DNA of 64,000 bases from TMP-24 sp046348855 (GTDB lineage: Bacteria; Pseudomonadota; Alphaproteobacteria; Rhodobacterales; Rhodobacteraceae). Shown piece after piece: positions 41,233 to 50,087 of this stretch. The notes under the pieces were generated by a model. That model searched no databases. It saw only the letters and a program-made list of their open reading frames with translations, and had not been told where the DNA came from. The position numbers and the translations under genes were made by a program. The stretch's first letter is position 1, and every line of letters begins with the position of its first letter. The DNA lies in assembly GCA_046348855.1 (NCBI GenBank), contig JAXMDK010000011.1, positions 1 through 64,000 on the forward strand. The letters run 5' to 3'.

Positions 41233-41766
41233 ATGTCTCGTATCGGCAAAAAGCCCGTCCCGGTTCCGGCCAGCGTCACCGCCAACGTCAACGGCCAGAC
41301 GGTCGAAGTGAAGGGGCCCAAGGGCGCCCTGACCTTCACCGCCACCGACGACGTGACCATCACCCTGGCCGACGGCAAGGTTTCGGTTGCCCCCCGTGGC
41401 ACCTCGAAGCGCGCGCGCCAGCAGTGGGGCATGTCCCGCTCGATGATCGAGAACCTCGTGACCGGCGTCACCACCGGCTTCAGGAAGGAACTCGAGATCC
41501 AGGGCGTCGGCTATCGCGCGGCGATCCAGGGCAATATCCTGAAGCTGTCGCTCGGCTATAGCCACGAGGTGAATTTCGACGTGCCGAAGGGCGTGACCGT
41601 CACGACCCCGAAGCAGACCGAAATCGTCGTCGAAGGCATCGATGCCCAGCTTGTCGGCCAGGTCGCGGCCAATATCCGCGAATGGCGTGGTCCCGAGCCC
41701 TACAAGGGCAAGGGGATCAGGTACAAGGGCGAGTTCATCTTCCGCAAGGAAGGCAAGAAGAAGTAA
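41233..41766 (+). CDS. rplF: 50S ribosomal protein uL6
   Basis: The 177-residue protein has two similar domains: MSRIGKKPVPVPASVTANVN at the start and VPKGVTVTTPKQTEIVVEGI in the second, then WRGPEPYKGKGIRYKGEFIF. It binds near the sarcin-ricin loop. ATG at 41233 follows gaggagggg; the longer frame overlaps rpsH. Confidence 0.98.
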   Translation: MSRIGKKPVPVPASVTANVNGQTVEVKGPKGALTFTATDDVTITLADGKVSVAPRGTSKRARQQWGMSRSMIENLVTGVTTGFRKELEIQGVGYRAAIQGNILKLSLGYSHEVNFDVPKGVTVTTPKQTEIVVEGIDAQLVGQVAANIREWRGPEPYKGKGIRYKGEFIFRKEGKKK

Positions 41767-41778
41767 GGACGCGGTAAA

Positions 41779-42138
41779 ATGGCAAACAGCAAACGGGAAC
41801 TGTTCCTCAAGCGCCGCCTGCGCGTTCGGAACAAGCTTCGCAAGATGGCTGACGGGCGCGCGCGCCTTTCGGTTCATCGTTCGTCGAAGAACATCAGCGT
41901 TCAGCTGATCGATGACGTCAAGGGCGTGACCCTTGCCGCGGCCTCGACCCTGGAAAAGGATCTGGGCCTGGTGGGCAAGAACAACGTCGAAGCGGCGGCA
42001 AAGATTGGCGCGGCGATTGCCGAGCGCGCCAAGAAGGCCGGTGTCGAAGTGTGCTACTTCGACCGCGGCGGGTTCCTCTTTCACGGGAAGATCAAGGCCC
42101 TGGCCGATGCTGCCCGTGAAGGCGGCCTGAAGTTCTGA
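41779..42138 (+). CDS. rplR: 50S ribosomal protein uL18
   Basis: The 119-residue protein binds 5S rRNA. It begins MANSKRELFLKRRLRVRNKL and shows RLSVHRSSKNISVQLIDDVK and FDRGGFLFHGKIKALADAAR. A 114-base gap with two perfect hairpins follows before rpsE, whereas the usual spacing is a few bases. Confidence 0.97.
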   Translation: MANSKRELFLKRRLRVRNKLRKMADGRARLSVHRSSKNISVQLIDDVKGVTLAAASTLEKDLGLVGKNNVEAAAKIGAAIAERAKKAGVEVCYFDRGGFLFHGKIKALADAAREGGLKF

Positions 42139-42145
42139 TGAATGC

Positions 42146-42199
42146 GGGTGGCGGTGACGCCACCCCGATGATCCGGGTCGCGGGCATGGTTCCCGCGAC
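42146..42199 (+). other. twin perfect hairpins between rplR and rpsE
   Basis: GGGTGGCG-gtga-CGCCACCC (42146-42165) and GTCGCGGG-catggtt-CCCGCGAC (42177-42199) are two 8-bp stems without mismatches. Neither has a U-run. They could be RNase processing sites, protein-binding sites or intergenic repeats. Confidence 0.55.
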
Positions 42200-42252
42200 A
42201 CCAGGATCGGCCCCAATGGCGCGGACGCCGCGCACCAAGCAAGGAATGCCAT

Positions 42253-42828
42253 ATGGCAGAACGTGACAACCGCCGGGAAGGCCGCGATCGCCGCGATGAT
42301 CGCCGCGACCGCGAGGAAACCCCGGAATTCGCCGACCGTCTGGTCGCGATCAACCGTGTGTCGAAGACGGTGAAGGGCGGCAAGCGCTTTGGCTTCGCGG
42401 CGCTCGTCGTCGTCGGCGATCAGCGCGGCCGTGTCGGCTTCGGCAAGGGCAAGGCCAAGGAAGTGCCGGAAGCGATCCGCAAGGCGACCGAACAGGCGAA
42501 ACGCTCGCTGGTTCGCGTGCCGCTGCGCGACGGCCGCACGCTCCACCACGACATCGAAGGCCGTCACGGCGCCGGCAAGGTGGTGATGCGCACCGCCGTT
42601 CCGGGGACCGGCATCATCGCCGGCGGCCCGATGCGCGCCGTGTTCGAGATGCTTGGCGTCGCAGACGTGGTTGCCAAGTCGATCGGTTCGCAGAACCCCT
42701 ACAACATGATCCGCGCCACCCTCGACGGTCTGAAACAGGAAGCTTCGCCCCGCCATGTGGCCGCACGCCGCGGCAAGAAGGTGGCCGACATCCTGAAGAA
42801 GGCCGACGCCGAAACGGCGGAAGCGTAA
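42253..42828 (+). CDS. rpsE: 30S ribosomal protein uS5
   Basis: The 191-residue protein has an N-terminal acidic and basic extension (MAERDNRREGRDRRDDRRDR) followed by the double-stranded RNA-binding fold (VSKTVKGGKRFGFAALVVVG) and GRVGFGKGKAKEVPEAIRKA. It affects decoding accuracy and mRNA unwinding. It lies 12 bases before rpmD. Confidence 0.97.
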   Translation: MAERDNRREGRDRRDDRRDREETPEFADRLVAINRVSKTVKGGKRFGFAALVVVGDQRGRVGFGKGKAKEVPEAIRKATEQAKRSLVRVPLRDGRTLHHDIEGRHGAGKVVMRTAVPGTGIIAGGPMRAVFEMLGVADVVAKSIGSQNPYNMIRATLDGLKQEASPRHVAARRGKKVADILKKADAETAEA

Positions 42829-42840
42829 GGAGATCGACCC

Positions 42841-43032
42841 ATGGCCAAGAAAACCATCGTCGTGAAGCAGGTGGCCTCGGCCGCCCGCCGCCCCGCCATC
42901 CAGACCGCGACCCTGAAGGGCCTCGGCCTGAACAAGCTGAACCGCACCCGCGAGCTTGAAGACACCCCCGCCGTGCGCGGCATGGTCAACAAGATCGCGC
43001 ATCTGGTGAAGATCGTCGAAGAGCGCGGCTGA
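42841..43032 (+). CDS. rpmD: 50S ribosomal protein uL30
   Basis: The 63-residue protein reads MAKKTIVVKQVASAARRPAI, then TLKGLGLNKLNRTRELEDTP and VRGMVNKIAHLVKIVEERG. It is a small two-helix, three-strand protein of the 50S. rplO normally follows directly; here a strong terminator and a region of unknown genes follow. Confidence 0.97.
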   Translation: MAKKTIVVKQVASAARRPAIQTATLKGLGLNKLNRTRELEDTPAVRGMVNKIAHLVKIVEERG

Positions 43033-43059
43033 AGGTCTTCGCTTTCGAAGAAAACAGGG

Positions 43060-43086
43060 CGCCTCTCCATTGGGAGAGGCGTTTTT
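43060..43086 (+). terminator. intrinsic terminator after rpmD
   Basis: CGCCTCTCC-attg-GGAGAGGCG is a perfect 9-bp stem followed by TTTTT. A smaller stem TCTTCG-cttt-CGAAGA (43036-43051) precedes it. It separates rpmD from rplO-secY-adk. Confidence 0.92.
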
Positions 43087-43131
43087 CATTTGCTATTGTG
43101 CCATAGCGTCGCTCTTGGATTGATCCTTGGA

Positions 43132-43503
43132 ATGGAGTGCGCCGTGGCATCGGCGAAAGTAACCGGACTGGTTGTGGGGACAGCGGCAGTCTTGCCGCTG
43201 GTGACGGTTGTGTTCCTCAATCTTTGGTGGGATCGGCACGTTGAGCAGGTCCGGTGGGGTATCTATGAAGAACAGGTGGCTGGTGCGGCGGCGGCACGAG
43301 CAAGCCTGCGAGTAACTTTTCAGCGCGGCGTCAAAAATCCTCGACTTCGCTGGCTCGACGGCGGCAAGAACTGCCTTGCAAGGCGCTGGCTGCAAACACG
43401 CACCGCGAATGCTGATGGGACCGTTACAACAATCTCCAAACGCTGGCCGTCGGGCACCCTGCTATCTTGCTCGGACTTTCCTTTCCAAGCGGCGTGCCGT
43501 TGA
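43132..43503 (+). CDS. hypothetical protein with N-terminal membrane anchor
   Basis: The 123-residue frame begins MECAVASAKVTGLVVGTAAV, giving one hydrophobic helix that runs to VVFLNLWWDRHVEQVRWGIY, then a soluble part with GIYEEQVAGAAAARASLRVT. The last 20 or so residues (from RWPSGTLL) look out of frame, because another frame carries a better-looking continuation from about 43420. The gene may therefore be truncated by an indel. Base composition is less GC-rich than nearby ribosomal genes. I do not recognise a family. Confidence 0.4.
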   Translation: MECAVASAKVTGLVVGTAAVLPLVTVVFLNLWWDRHVEQVRWGIYEEQVAGAAAARASLRVTFQRGVKNPRLRWLDGGKNCLARRWLQTRTANADGTVTTISKRWPSGTLLSCSDFPFQAACR

Positions 43504-43862
43504 TTTTCGGCAATTGGTCAGCGAACAGTACTGCAAGCCCGCGCTGGGTGGGGCGATCAAATTTGGGGCGGGCATTTGTACGTTGCCGCAGTGTCAGAAT
43601 TGACGGTGCTCCAGAGCTGGACGCACTGCGTCTGACGCCGGCAGACTCAGCAAGAATCGATCAGGAGAACAATTCCCGCAGCGCGATGGCGACCGATTTT
43701 GCGGATTGTGCGCGCAAGGTCTTTGATATTGAGCTCAAGCCGGCGCAATTGAATGCAACGGCTTCACTGATCCGCAGTACGAAGCAGGCCGCCGAAACTT
43801 TGAAGGGCGCTGTAGTCAGATCCTGGTGCCTCGCGCAGTACATCCGACTGATCCGAGCGTGA
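43467..43862 (+). CDS. hypothetical protein, possibly the 3' part of the preceding gene
   Basis: An open frame ends at 43862 with LLGLSFPSGVPLIFGNWSAN, LDALRLTPADSARIDQENNS and DIELKPAQLNATASLIRSTK. There is no good ATG with a ribosome site; TTG 43467 is only nominal, and the frame remains open upstream to a TGA near 43412. The reading DRYNNLQTLAVGHPAILL just upstream of it looks protein-like. I suspect one gene spanning 43132-43862 with one or two indels, since the block just downstream is very indel-rich. Function is unknown. Confidence 0.35.
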   Translation: MLGLSFPSGVPLIFGNWSANSTASPRWVGRSNLGRAFVRCRSVRIDGAPELDALRLTPADSARIDQENNSRSAMATDFADCARKVFDIELKPAQLNATASLIRSTKQAAETLKGAVVRSWCLAQYIRLIRA

Positions 43863-44001
43863 GCCGCCAAGCGACGGTGGGCCACGAAGAAGCTGCGTTC
43901 ACCTATACGCCCCCGGTGGTCACCATAGCCACGACTCAATCAAGAAACGCCGCGTTCGGCCGTTCCTGTCGCTGGGGCTGCATCCGGCAAGGAGAAGCGA
44001 C

Positions 44002-44542
44002 ATGAAAACTCAATGAACTGCGCGACAATCCTGGCGCGGCCAAGAAGGCGAAGCGGCGGCGCGCGGCCCTGCTCCGGCAAGGCACCGCCGGCCGCGGCAT
44101 CATGGCCAGACCTGCACGGGCGCGGCGCTGGCGGCTACGAAGGCGGCCAGATGCCGCCTACCGGCGCCTGCCGAAGCGCGGCTTCTCGAAGCCGAACGCC
44201 AAGAAATTTGCGACACCAACCCGGCCTGATCCAGAGTTCGGCCGACGGCCAAGCTCGACGCCAGTCCTGGAGATCACCGAGGACGCGCTGGTCGCGGCCG
44301 GCCTGACGACCCGCAAGTTCGACGGCATCCGTGCGATCCTCGCCAGTACGAGATCAAGGCCGGCTTCGAACTCGACGGCTACCGGCGCCTCGGCTGCAGG
44401 CAGTTGCCGCCGTCGGCGGCGCGGGCGGTGCGCTGAAAGTTGCGGCCACGGCGGCGAACAAGCCGCCGCGGCGGCAACGCCGCTACAGGGCGAAGGCGCC
44501 GATGCTGCCGACTGGAAACCCGGTTCGGCGGCGCGGTCATGA
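44002..44542 (+). pseudogene. rplO: rplO, 50S ribosomal protein uL15, multiply frameshifted
   Basis: ATG at 44002 follows aaggagaag. The read begins atgaaaactcaatg, with one A too many for M-K-L-N-E-L-R-D-N-P-G. Later fragments in changing frames give GYEGGQMP, RLPKRGFSKPNAKKFAT and ITEDALVAAGLTTRKFDGIR, all uL15. The frame shifts repeatedly, often by loss of one G in a G-run. uL15 is needed for efficient 50S assembly and no other copy is visible, so the damage is probably in the data. The C-terminus is uncertain; TGA 44540-44542 is a plausible end. Confidence 0.8.
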
Positions 44543-44552
44543 AAGAGATCGA

Positions 44553-45889
44553 ATGCACCTGCTGCAGAGCAAATGGCGCCAACATCACGTGGCCTTCGCC
44601 ACCGACCTGCGCACCCGCATCCTCTTCACCCTCGCGCTTCTGATCGTCTACCGGCTGGGCACCTACATCCCGCAGTGCCGGGCATCGACGCGGCGGCCCT
44701 GCTCAAGTTCATGGACAAGGCCCCTGTTCCATCGTGCGCGCGGCAGAGCAGCCCACCTGGCGGCGCGCTGGTCGGCATGGGCATCTTCGCGCTGGCATCA
44801 TGCCCTACATTTCCTCGTCGATCTGCAAGCTGCCGACCCTCGATAACCTGGGCGCTGGAGCAGTTGAAGAAGGAAGGCGAACAGGGCCGCAAGAAAATCA
44901 ACCAGCAGGCGACACCTGCTGCGCATGGCAAGCCGGCCACCGTGCAGGCTTGGGGCTTGCGGCAGCCGATCGAACATGGCAACTATGCATGAGCTTCGGC
45001 CTGCTCTTCCGCCTGTGCGCGGTTGTCACCATTCACGGCGGGACCATGTTCTGATGATCGGCGAACAGATCTACTGCGCGCGGCATCGGCAACGGCACTT
45101 CTGTTCATCATCTCTGGCTCGGCATCGTCGCCAACATCCCGAACGCCGTCGCCCAGTTCCTCAGCTGCGCCGCGAAGGCGTGGTGTCGCCGAGCATCATC
45201 CTGATGGTGATCGCGACGCGTGGTGCGTCATCGCCTTCGGTGGTGTTCATGGAGCGGGCCTTGCGCAAGATCCACATCCAGTATCCGCGCCGCCAGGCGG
45301 GGATGAAGGTCTGGCGACGGGTCGTCCAGCCACCTGCTGACCGGCGGTCAACCTGGCCGGCGTAATTCCGGCGATCTTCGCCTCGTCGCCTTTGCGCTGT
45401 TGCCGACCACGATCTCGACCTTCTTCGCAACCAGACCAACCCGATCCTGTCGACGTCCTACTTACCTGGGGCCGGGCCAGCCGCTGCACATGCTGTTCTA
45501 CGCGGCGATGATCGTGTTCTTCACCTACTTCTACACCGCGAACGTGGCGTTCAAGTCCGATGACGTGGCCGACAACCCAAGAACTGCGCCGGCTTCATCC
45601 CCGGCATCCGGCTCCGGCAAGAAGACCGAGGATTACCTCGATTGCGCGGACCCCGCGACGGTGCGGGCTACCTGGCGGCGGCCCAAGCCTTCTGCCGGAA
45701 ATCCTGCGCTCGCAGTTCGCCATTCCCTTCTACTTCGGCGGCACTTCGGTGCTGATCGTGGTCAGCGTGACGATGGACACGATCCTGCGAGATCCAGTCG
45801 CACTTCCTCGCCCATCAGCGAGGGCCTGATCGAGAACGCAGTTGCGCGGCAAGAAGTACAAATTCCCGGAAGCTCCCGCACTTCGCTGA
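44553..45889 (+). pseudogene. secY: secY, preprotein translocase subunit SecY, multiply frameshifted
   Basis: SecY is the protein-conducting channel and is essential. Fragments in order are AEQMA, TDLRTRILFTLALLIVYRLG, VPGIDAAALLKFMDKA, LEQLKKEGEQGRKKINQ, VVFMERALRKIHIQYPRRQA, GPGQPLHMLFYAAMIVFFTY, ILRSQFAIPFYFGGTSVLIV and a tail ending KFPEAPALR. The frame changes three times in the first 45 bases and continues at that order of density. The length is about 30 bases short of a 455-residue SecY, so deletions dominate. ATG 44553 and TGA 45887-45889 fit the family ends. Confidence 0.85.
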
Positions 45890-45897
45890 GGTCTGTT

Positions 45898-46558
45898 CGA
45901 CGAACATCATCCTGCTGGTCCGCCTTACGCGGGGAAGGGCACCCAGGCCTGCAAGCTGGTCGAAGAGCGTGGCATGGTCCAGCTGTCGACCGGCGACATG
46001 GCGCTGCGCGAGGCGCGGACCAGCGGACCTGATGGATGCAGCAAGGTGGCCGCAGGTCATGGATCGCGGCGCCCTTGTGACCGACGAGATCGTCATCGGC
46101 CTGATCGAGGAAAGAAGAAGTCGAGCCGCAAGCTTCGGCTTCATCTTCGACGTTTCCCCGCATCGCCGGCCCAGGCCGACGCGCCAGGGCGATGCTGAAG
46201 CGGTCGGGCCAGCATCTGGATGCGGTGATCGAGATGCGGTGGACGACGAGGCGCTGGTGCGCCGTATCTCCGGCTGCTCACCCGCGGCAACTGCGCGAGG
46301 TCTATCACGACCAGACCCGCGCCGACGCGCAAGCCGGGTGTTCGCAACGCGGTGTATCGACCTGGACATGCGCGCGCGCTGGACGACAGTCGCCGAAAGC
46401 CTGAAGACGCGCATGCGATGAAGGACAAGAAGACCTCGCCGCTGATCGGCTATTACTACGTGCCTCGGGCGACCTTTTCACCGACGACGGCTGGCCGGGA
46501 GATCGCGAGGTCGCGGAATCTCTGGCCGCTGTTCTGGATCAACAGACCGTCTCTTTGA
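45898..46558 (+). pseudogene. adk: adk, adenylate kinase, multiply frameshifted
   Basis: Adenylate kinase interconverts ATP, AMP and ADP and is essential. The P-loop region is recognisable as NIILL followed by GKGTQACKLVEERGMVQLST, then GDMALREARTSG, MDRGALVTDEIVIGLI, GQHLDAVIEMR, EVYHDQTR and KKTSPLIGYYY, scattered over all three frames. No clean ATG is seen at the start (gacgaacatcatcctg), so even the initiation codon may be misread. It follows secY, the usual order. The damage ends near 46558, before rpsM. Confidence 0.78.
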
Positions 46559-46581
46559 CGGCAGGGGAAACCCTCTATAGG
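46555..46581 (+). promoter_or_regulatory. possible rpsM (alpha operon) promoter
   Basis: TTGACG (46555-46560) and TATAGG (46576-46581) are 15 bases apart. The spacing is short, but the site lies at the edge of the deletion-rich block, and two lost bases would give 17. It stands 136 bases before rpsM. Confidence 0.35.
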
Positions 46582-46717
46582 TCTGGCGGCCCGCATGGAG
46601 ACCGTCCCTGCCGTGGCGGAGATCCTGCCGTATAGAGATGTCCGCAGGTTCGCACCAGCGGACCCTCTGTTGGGGAAAAAGGTCCCGCGCTACGGAACCG
46701 CAACGAAAGGAAGACAC

Positions 46718-47086
<369 letters not shown>

Positions 47087-47102
47087 GGGAGCGGCTTGAA
47101 TC

Positions 47103-47498
47103 ATGGCACGTGATACCAAAGCGACCCGCATGAAGCGGAAGGAACGCAAGAACATCGCCGCTGGCGTGGCGCATGTGAACTCGTCGTTCAATAACACCAA
47201 GATCCTGATCTCGGACGTTCAGGGCAATGCCATCGCCTGGTCGTCGGCCGGCACCATGGGCTTCAAGGGTTCGCGCAAGTCGACCCCCTACGCCGCCCAG
47301 ATGGCCGCCGAGGATGCTGGCCGCAAGGCGCAGGAACATGGGCTGAAAACGCTGGAAGTCGAAGTTCAGGGCCCCGGTTCGGGCCGTGAATCGGCGCTGC
47401 GCGCCTTGGCTGCCGTGGGTTTCAACATCACGTCGATCCGCGACGTGACGCCGATCGCTCACAACGGCTGCCGCCCGCCCAAGCGTCGTCGCGTCTGA
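47103..47498 (+). CDS. rpsK: 30S ribosomal protein uS11
   Basis: The 131-residue platform protein contains HVNSSFNNTKILISDVQGNA, GFKGSRKSTPYAAQMAAEDA and the C-terminal DVTPIAHNGCRPPKRRRV. It binds the central domain of 16S rRNA. It lies between rpsM and rpoA in the usual alpha-operon order; rpsD is absent, as usual in alphaproteobacteria. Confidence 0.98.
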   Translation: MARDTKATRMKRKERKNIAAGVAHVNSSFNNTKILISDVQGNAIAWSSAGTMGFKGSRKSTPYAAQMAAEDAGRKAQEHGLKTLEVEVQGPGSGRESALRALAAVGFNITSIRDVTPIAHNGCRPPKRRRV

Positions 47499-47615
47499 CG
47501 ATTACTGTTTCAACCGGGTCGCGGGATTACGCTCGCGGCCCGGACTATTTGTCTGATCCCTCGGGAGTCGCCTGTCTCTGGACATGGACGGGCGGCAGGA
47601 ATGGAGGCGGAACGA

Positions 47616-48632
47616 ATGATCCACAAGAATTGGGAAGACCTGATCAAGCCGGCGCAGCTTGAGGTCAAGGCGGGCAACGATCCGCAGCGGCAGGCGACTC
47701 TCGTCGCGGAACCGCTGGAACGCGGCTTCGGCCTGACCCTCGGCAACGCGCTGCGTCGGGTGCTCATGTCGTCCCTTCAGGGCGCGGCGATCACCAGCGT
47801 CCAGATCGACAACGTGCTGCACGAGTTCTCTTCGGTTGCCGGGGTCCGCGAGGATGTCACCGATATCGTGCTGAACCTCAAGGGCGTCAACCTGAAGATG
47901 GAAGTCGAGGGGCCGAAGCGCCCGTCGATCTCGGCCAAGGGGCCGGGCGTCGTCACCGCCGGCGACATTTCCGAACTGAACGGCATCGAGGTCCTGAACA
48001 AGGATCACGTGATCTGTCACCTGGACGACGGCGCCGATCTTTACATGGAACTGACGGTCAACACCGGCAAGGGCTATGTCGCGGCCGACAAGAACCGTCC
48101 CGAGGATGCGCCCATCGGCCTGATCCCGATCGACGCGATCTATTCGCCGGTCAAGAAAGTCAGCTACGAAGTCACCCCGACCCGCGAGGGCCAGGTGCTG
48201 GACTATGACAAGCTGACGATGAAGATCGAGACCGACGGTTCGCTGACTCCCGAGGACGCTGTGGCCTACGCCGCACGCATCCTGCAGGACCAGTTGGGCA
48301 TCTTCGTCAACTTCGACGAACCCGAAGCTGCTTCCAAGGCCGACGCCGAGGATGGGCTGGAGTTCAACCCGCTGCTGCTGAAGAAGGTCGACGAGCTGGA
48401 ACTGTCGGTCCGTTCGGCCAACTGCCTGAAGAACGACAACATCGTCTATATCGGCGACCTGATCCAGAAAACCGAAGCCGAGATGCTGCGCACCCCGAAC
48501 TTCGGCCGCAAGTCGCTGAACGAGATCAAGGAAGTCCTCTCGGGCATGGGGCTGCACCTCGGCATGGATGTCGAGGACTGGCCGCCGGAGAACATCGAAG
48601 ACCTGGCCAAGCGTTTCGAGGACCAGTTCTGA
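47616..48632 (+). CDS. rpoA: RNA polymerase subunit alpha
   Basis: The 338-residue protein has the N-terminal assembly domain (EPLERGFGLTLGNALRRVLM followed by SSLQG) and the C-terminal DNA-binding domain (ELELSVRSANCLKNDNIVYI, then TPNFGRKSLNEIKEVLSGMG) that contacts UP elements and activators. ATG 47616 (MIHKNWEDLIKPAQ) is preferred to 47601, with GGAGG eight bases upstream. It follows rpsK by 117 bases. Confidence 0.98.
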   Translation: MIHKNWEDLIKPAQLEVKAGNDPQRQATLVAEPLERGFGLTLGNALRRVLMSSLQGAAITSVQIDNVLHEFSSVAGVREDVTDIVLNLKGVNLKMEVEGPKRPSISAKGPGVVTAGDISELNGIEVLNKDHVICHLDDGADLYMELTVNTGKGYVAADKNRPEDAPIGLIPIDAIYSPVKKVSYEVTPTREGQVLDYDKLTMKIETDGSLTPEDAVAYAARILQDQLGIFVNFDEPEAASKADAEDGLEFNPLLLKKVDELELSVRSANCLKNDNIVYIGDLIQKTEAEMLRTPNFGRKSLNEIKEVLSGMGLHLGMDVEDWPPENIEDLAKRFEDQF

Positions 48633-48662
48633 TTGACAAGCGCGGGGGCGGTCGGCTAGACG
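48633..48662 (+). promoter_or_regulatory. possible rplQ promoter
   Basis: A perfect TTGACA (48633-48638) and TAGACG (48657-48662) are spaced by 18 bases, starting right after the rpoA stop. The 134-base gap to rplQ is long for this operon. Confidence 0.45.
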
Positions 48663-48766
48663 GCCCCCGAAAATGCCCGGCCTGCCGGGGAAAACACGGG
48701 CTTCGGCCCCAAGGTGAGCGCGCCGATACGACGGCCGCCGGACAAAGCAAAAGATAGGAGACTGAC

Positions 48767-49186
48767 ATGAACCACGGTTCCGGCTACCGCCGTCTTAACC
48801 GCACTCACGAACATCGCAAGGCGCTGTTCGCCAACATGGCCGGCTCGCTGATCGAGCACGAGCAGATCAAGACCACGCTTCCGAAAGCCAAGGAACTGCG
48901 TCCGATCGTCGAAAAGCTGATCACGCTGGCCAAGCGCGGCGACCTGCACGCCCGCCGTCAGGCCGACGCCCAGCTGAAGCAGGACAAGCACACCGCGCGC
49001 CTGTTCGAAATCCTCGGGCCGCGCTACAAGGACCGCCAGGGCGGCTATGTCCGCATCCTGAAGGCCGGCTTCCGCTATGGCGACATGGCGCCGATGGCGA
49101 TCATCGAACTGGTCGACCGCGACACCTCGGCCAAGGGCGCCGCCGACAAGGCCCGCGTCGCCGCCGAGGAGGCCGCCGAGGGCTGA
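48767..49186 (+). CDS. rplQ: 50S ribosomal protein bL17
   Basis: The 139-residue protein reads MNHGSGYRRLNRTHEHRKAL, FANMAGSLIEHEQIKTTLPK and RYKDRQGGYVRILKAGFRYG, with an alphaproteobacterial acidic tail (GAADKARVAAEEAAEG). It lies near the tunnel exit. A clean terminator follows 28 bases after the stop and ends the ribosomal gene block. Confidence 0.98.
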   Translation: MNHGSGYRRLNRTHEHRKALFANMAGSLIEHEQIKTTLPKAKELRPIVEKLITLAKRGDLHARRQADAQLKQDKHTARLFEILGPRYKDRQGGYVRILKAGFRYGDMAPMAIIELVDRDTSAKGAADKARVAAEEAAEG

Positions 49187-49213
49187 TCGCCCTTTCAGGA
49201 CAGCCTCATGCCG

Positions 49214-49240
49214 AAACCCGCCCCTTCCGGGCGGGTTTTT
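49214..49240 (+). terminator. intrinsic terminator after rplQ
   Basis: CCCGCCC (49217-49223) and GGGCGGG (49229-49235), extended by A-T pairs, enclose five bases and run into TTTTT. It marks the end of the alpha operon. Confidence 0.9.
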
Positions 49241-49462
49241 GCTTGCCGAATCGCACCTCTGCCCGCACCGCCGCCCGGATGCACGACATAGTTGCAAATC
49301 GGCTACGCTTTCACTTGAATGAGACGGCGCCAGCGGCTTGAATGGGCCCGGCAGGGGCCATGCCGCTTGCCAAACGTTGCAGGCAGGCCATAACCAATTG
49401 AAAATGCCATGGTTCGGCTGTGTTTGGCCGGTGGCTGGGTCGGTCAGGGGTTACAGTAAGTG

Positions 49463-50074
49463 ATGTCGTCGAATACGGGACTGGAATATGAGCTGCGCAA
49501 GCTGGGACTGCTCGCCCCGGCAGGATACTTTATCGGCCTCCACATCCGCTTTGCCTCGCCGCTGATCTCGTTCCAGACCTACGACCAGTCCTGGCAGGAT
49601 CACTACACCCAACAGGCCTATGCGCTGCGCGACCCGACCATCGCCTGGGGGTTCAGCACCGTCGGCGCAAGCCGGTGGAGCGAGTTCAACATTCCCGACG
49701 TGTTCGGCATTCTGGCCGAAGCCCGGAAATACGGCCTGATCTACGGTGTTACCGTGTCTTGCGGGCCGATTTCGTCGCGCACCATCGCCAGCTTCTCGCG
49801 CGCGGACCGCGAGTTCGAGCAAAACGAGATCGACCGTATCGAAGAGACGGTCCGCCGCCTGCACGATATTACCGAACCGCCGGAAAGCCTGAGCCGGTCG
49901 CAGATCGAAGCCCTGACCTGCGTGGCCAACGGCATGCGCCACGCCGCCGCGGCCAACAAGCTGGGCATATCCGAAAGCGCCTTCAAGGCCCGCCTGAACT
50001 CTGCCCGCCAAAAGCTCTTGGCGCGAACCACCGCCGAGGCACTGCAAAGAGCCAAGGAGTACAAACTTCTATGA
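49463..50074 (+). CDS. LuxR-family quorum-sensing regulator
   Basis: The 203-residue protein has an autoinducer-binding domain with SWQDHYTQQAYALRDPTIAW and SRW, placing the usual Trp, Tyr, Asp and Trp ligand contacts. The C-terminal GerE-type HTH spans about residues 140-190 (LSRSQIEALTCVANGMRHAA, then LGISESAFKARLNSARQKLL). The invariant HTH Glu appears to be Gln, while the Gly (ANGM) is kept. GTG 49460 and ATG 49463 are both possible. It lies 13 bases before the synthase. No clear 20-bp lux box was found upstream. Confidence 0.85.
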   Translation: MSSNTGLEYELRKLGLLAPAGYFIGLHIRFASPLISFQTYDQSWQDHYTQQAYALRDPTIAWGFSTVGASRWSEFNIPDVFGILAEARKYGLIYGVTVSCGPISSRTIASFSRADREFEQNEIDRIEETVRRLHDITEPPESLSRSQIEALTCVANGMRHAAAANKLGISESAFKARLNSARQKLLARTTAEALQRAKEYKLL

Positions 50075-50087
50075 CAAAGTTGCTTCC

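Noticed and set aside
44002..46558. A new family of short overlapping proteins in the rplO-secY-adk block
   Set aside because: Every fragment matches uL15, SecY or adenylate kinase in one of three frames, so these are broken known genes.
49241..49462. lux box upstream of luxR
   Set aside because: ctgggtcggtcag looks partly symmetric, but spacing does not match the 20-bp lux-box consensus.
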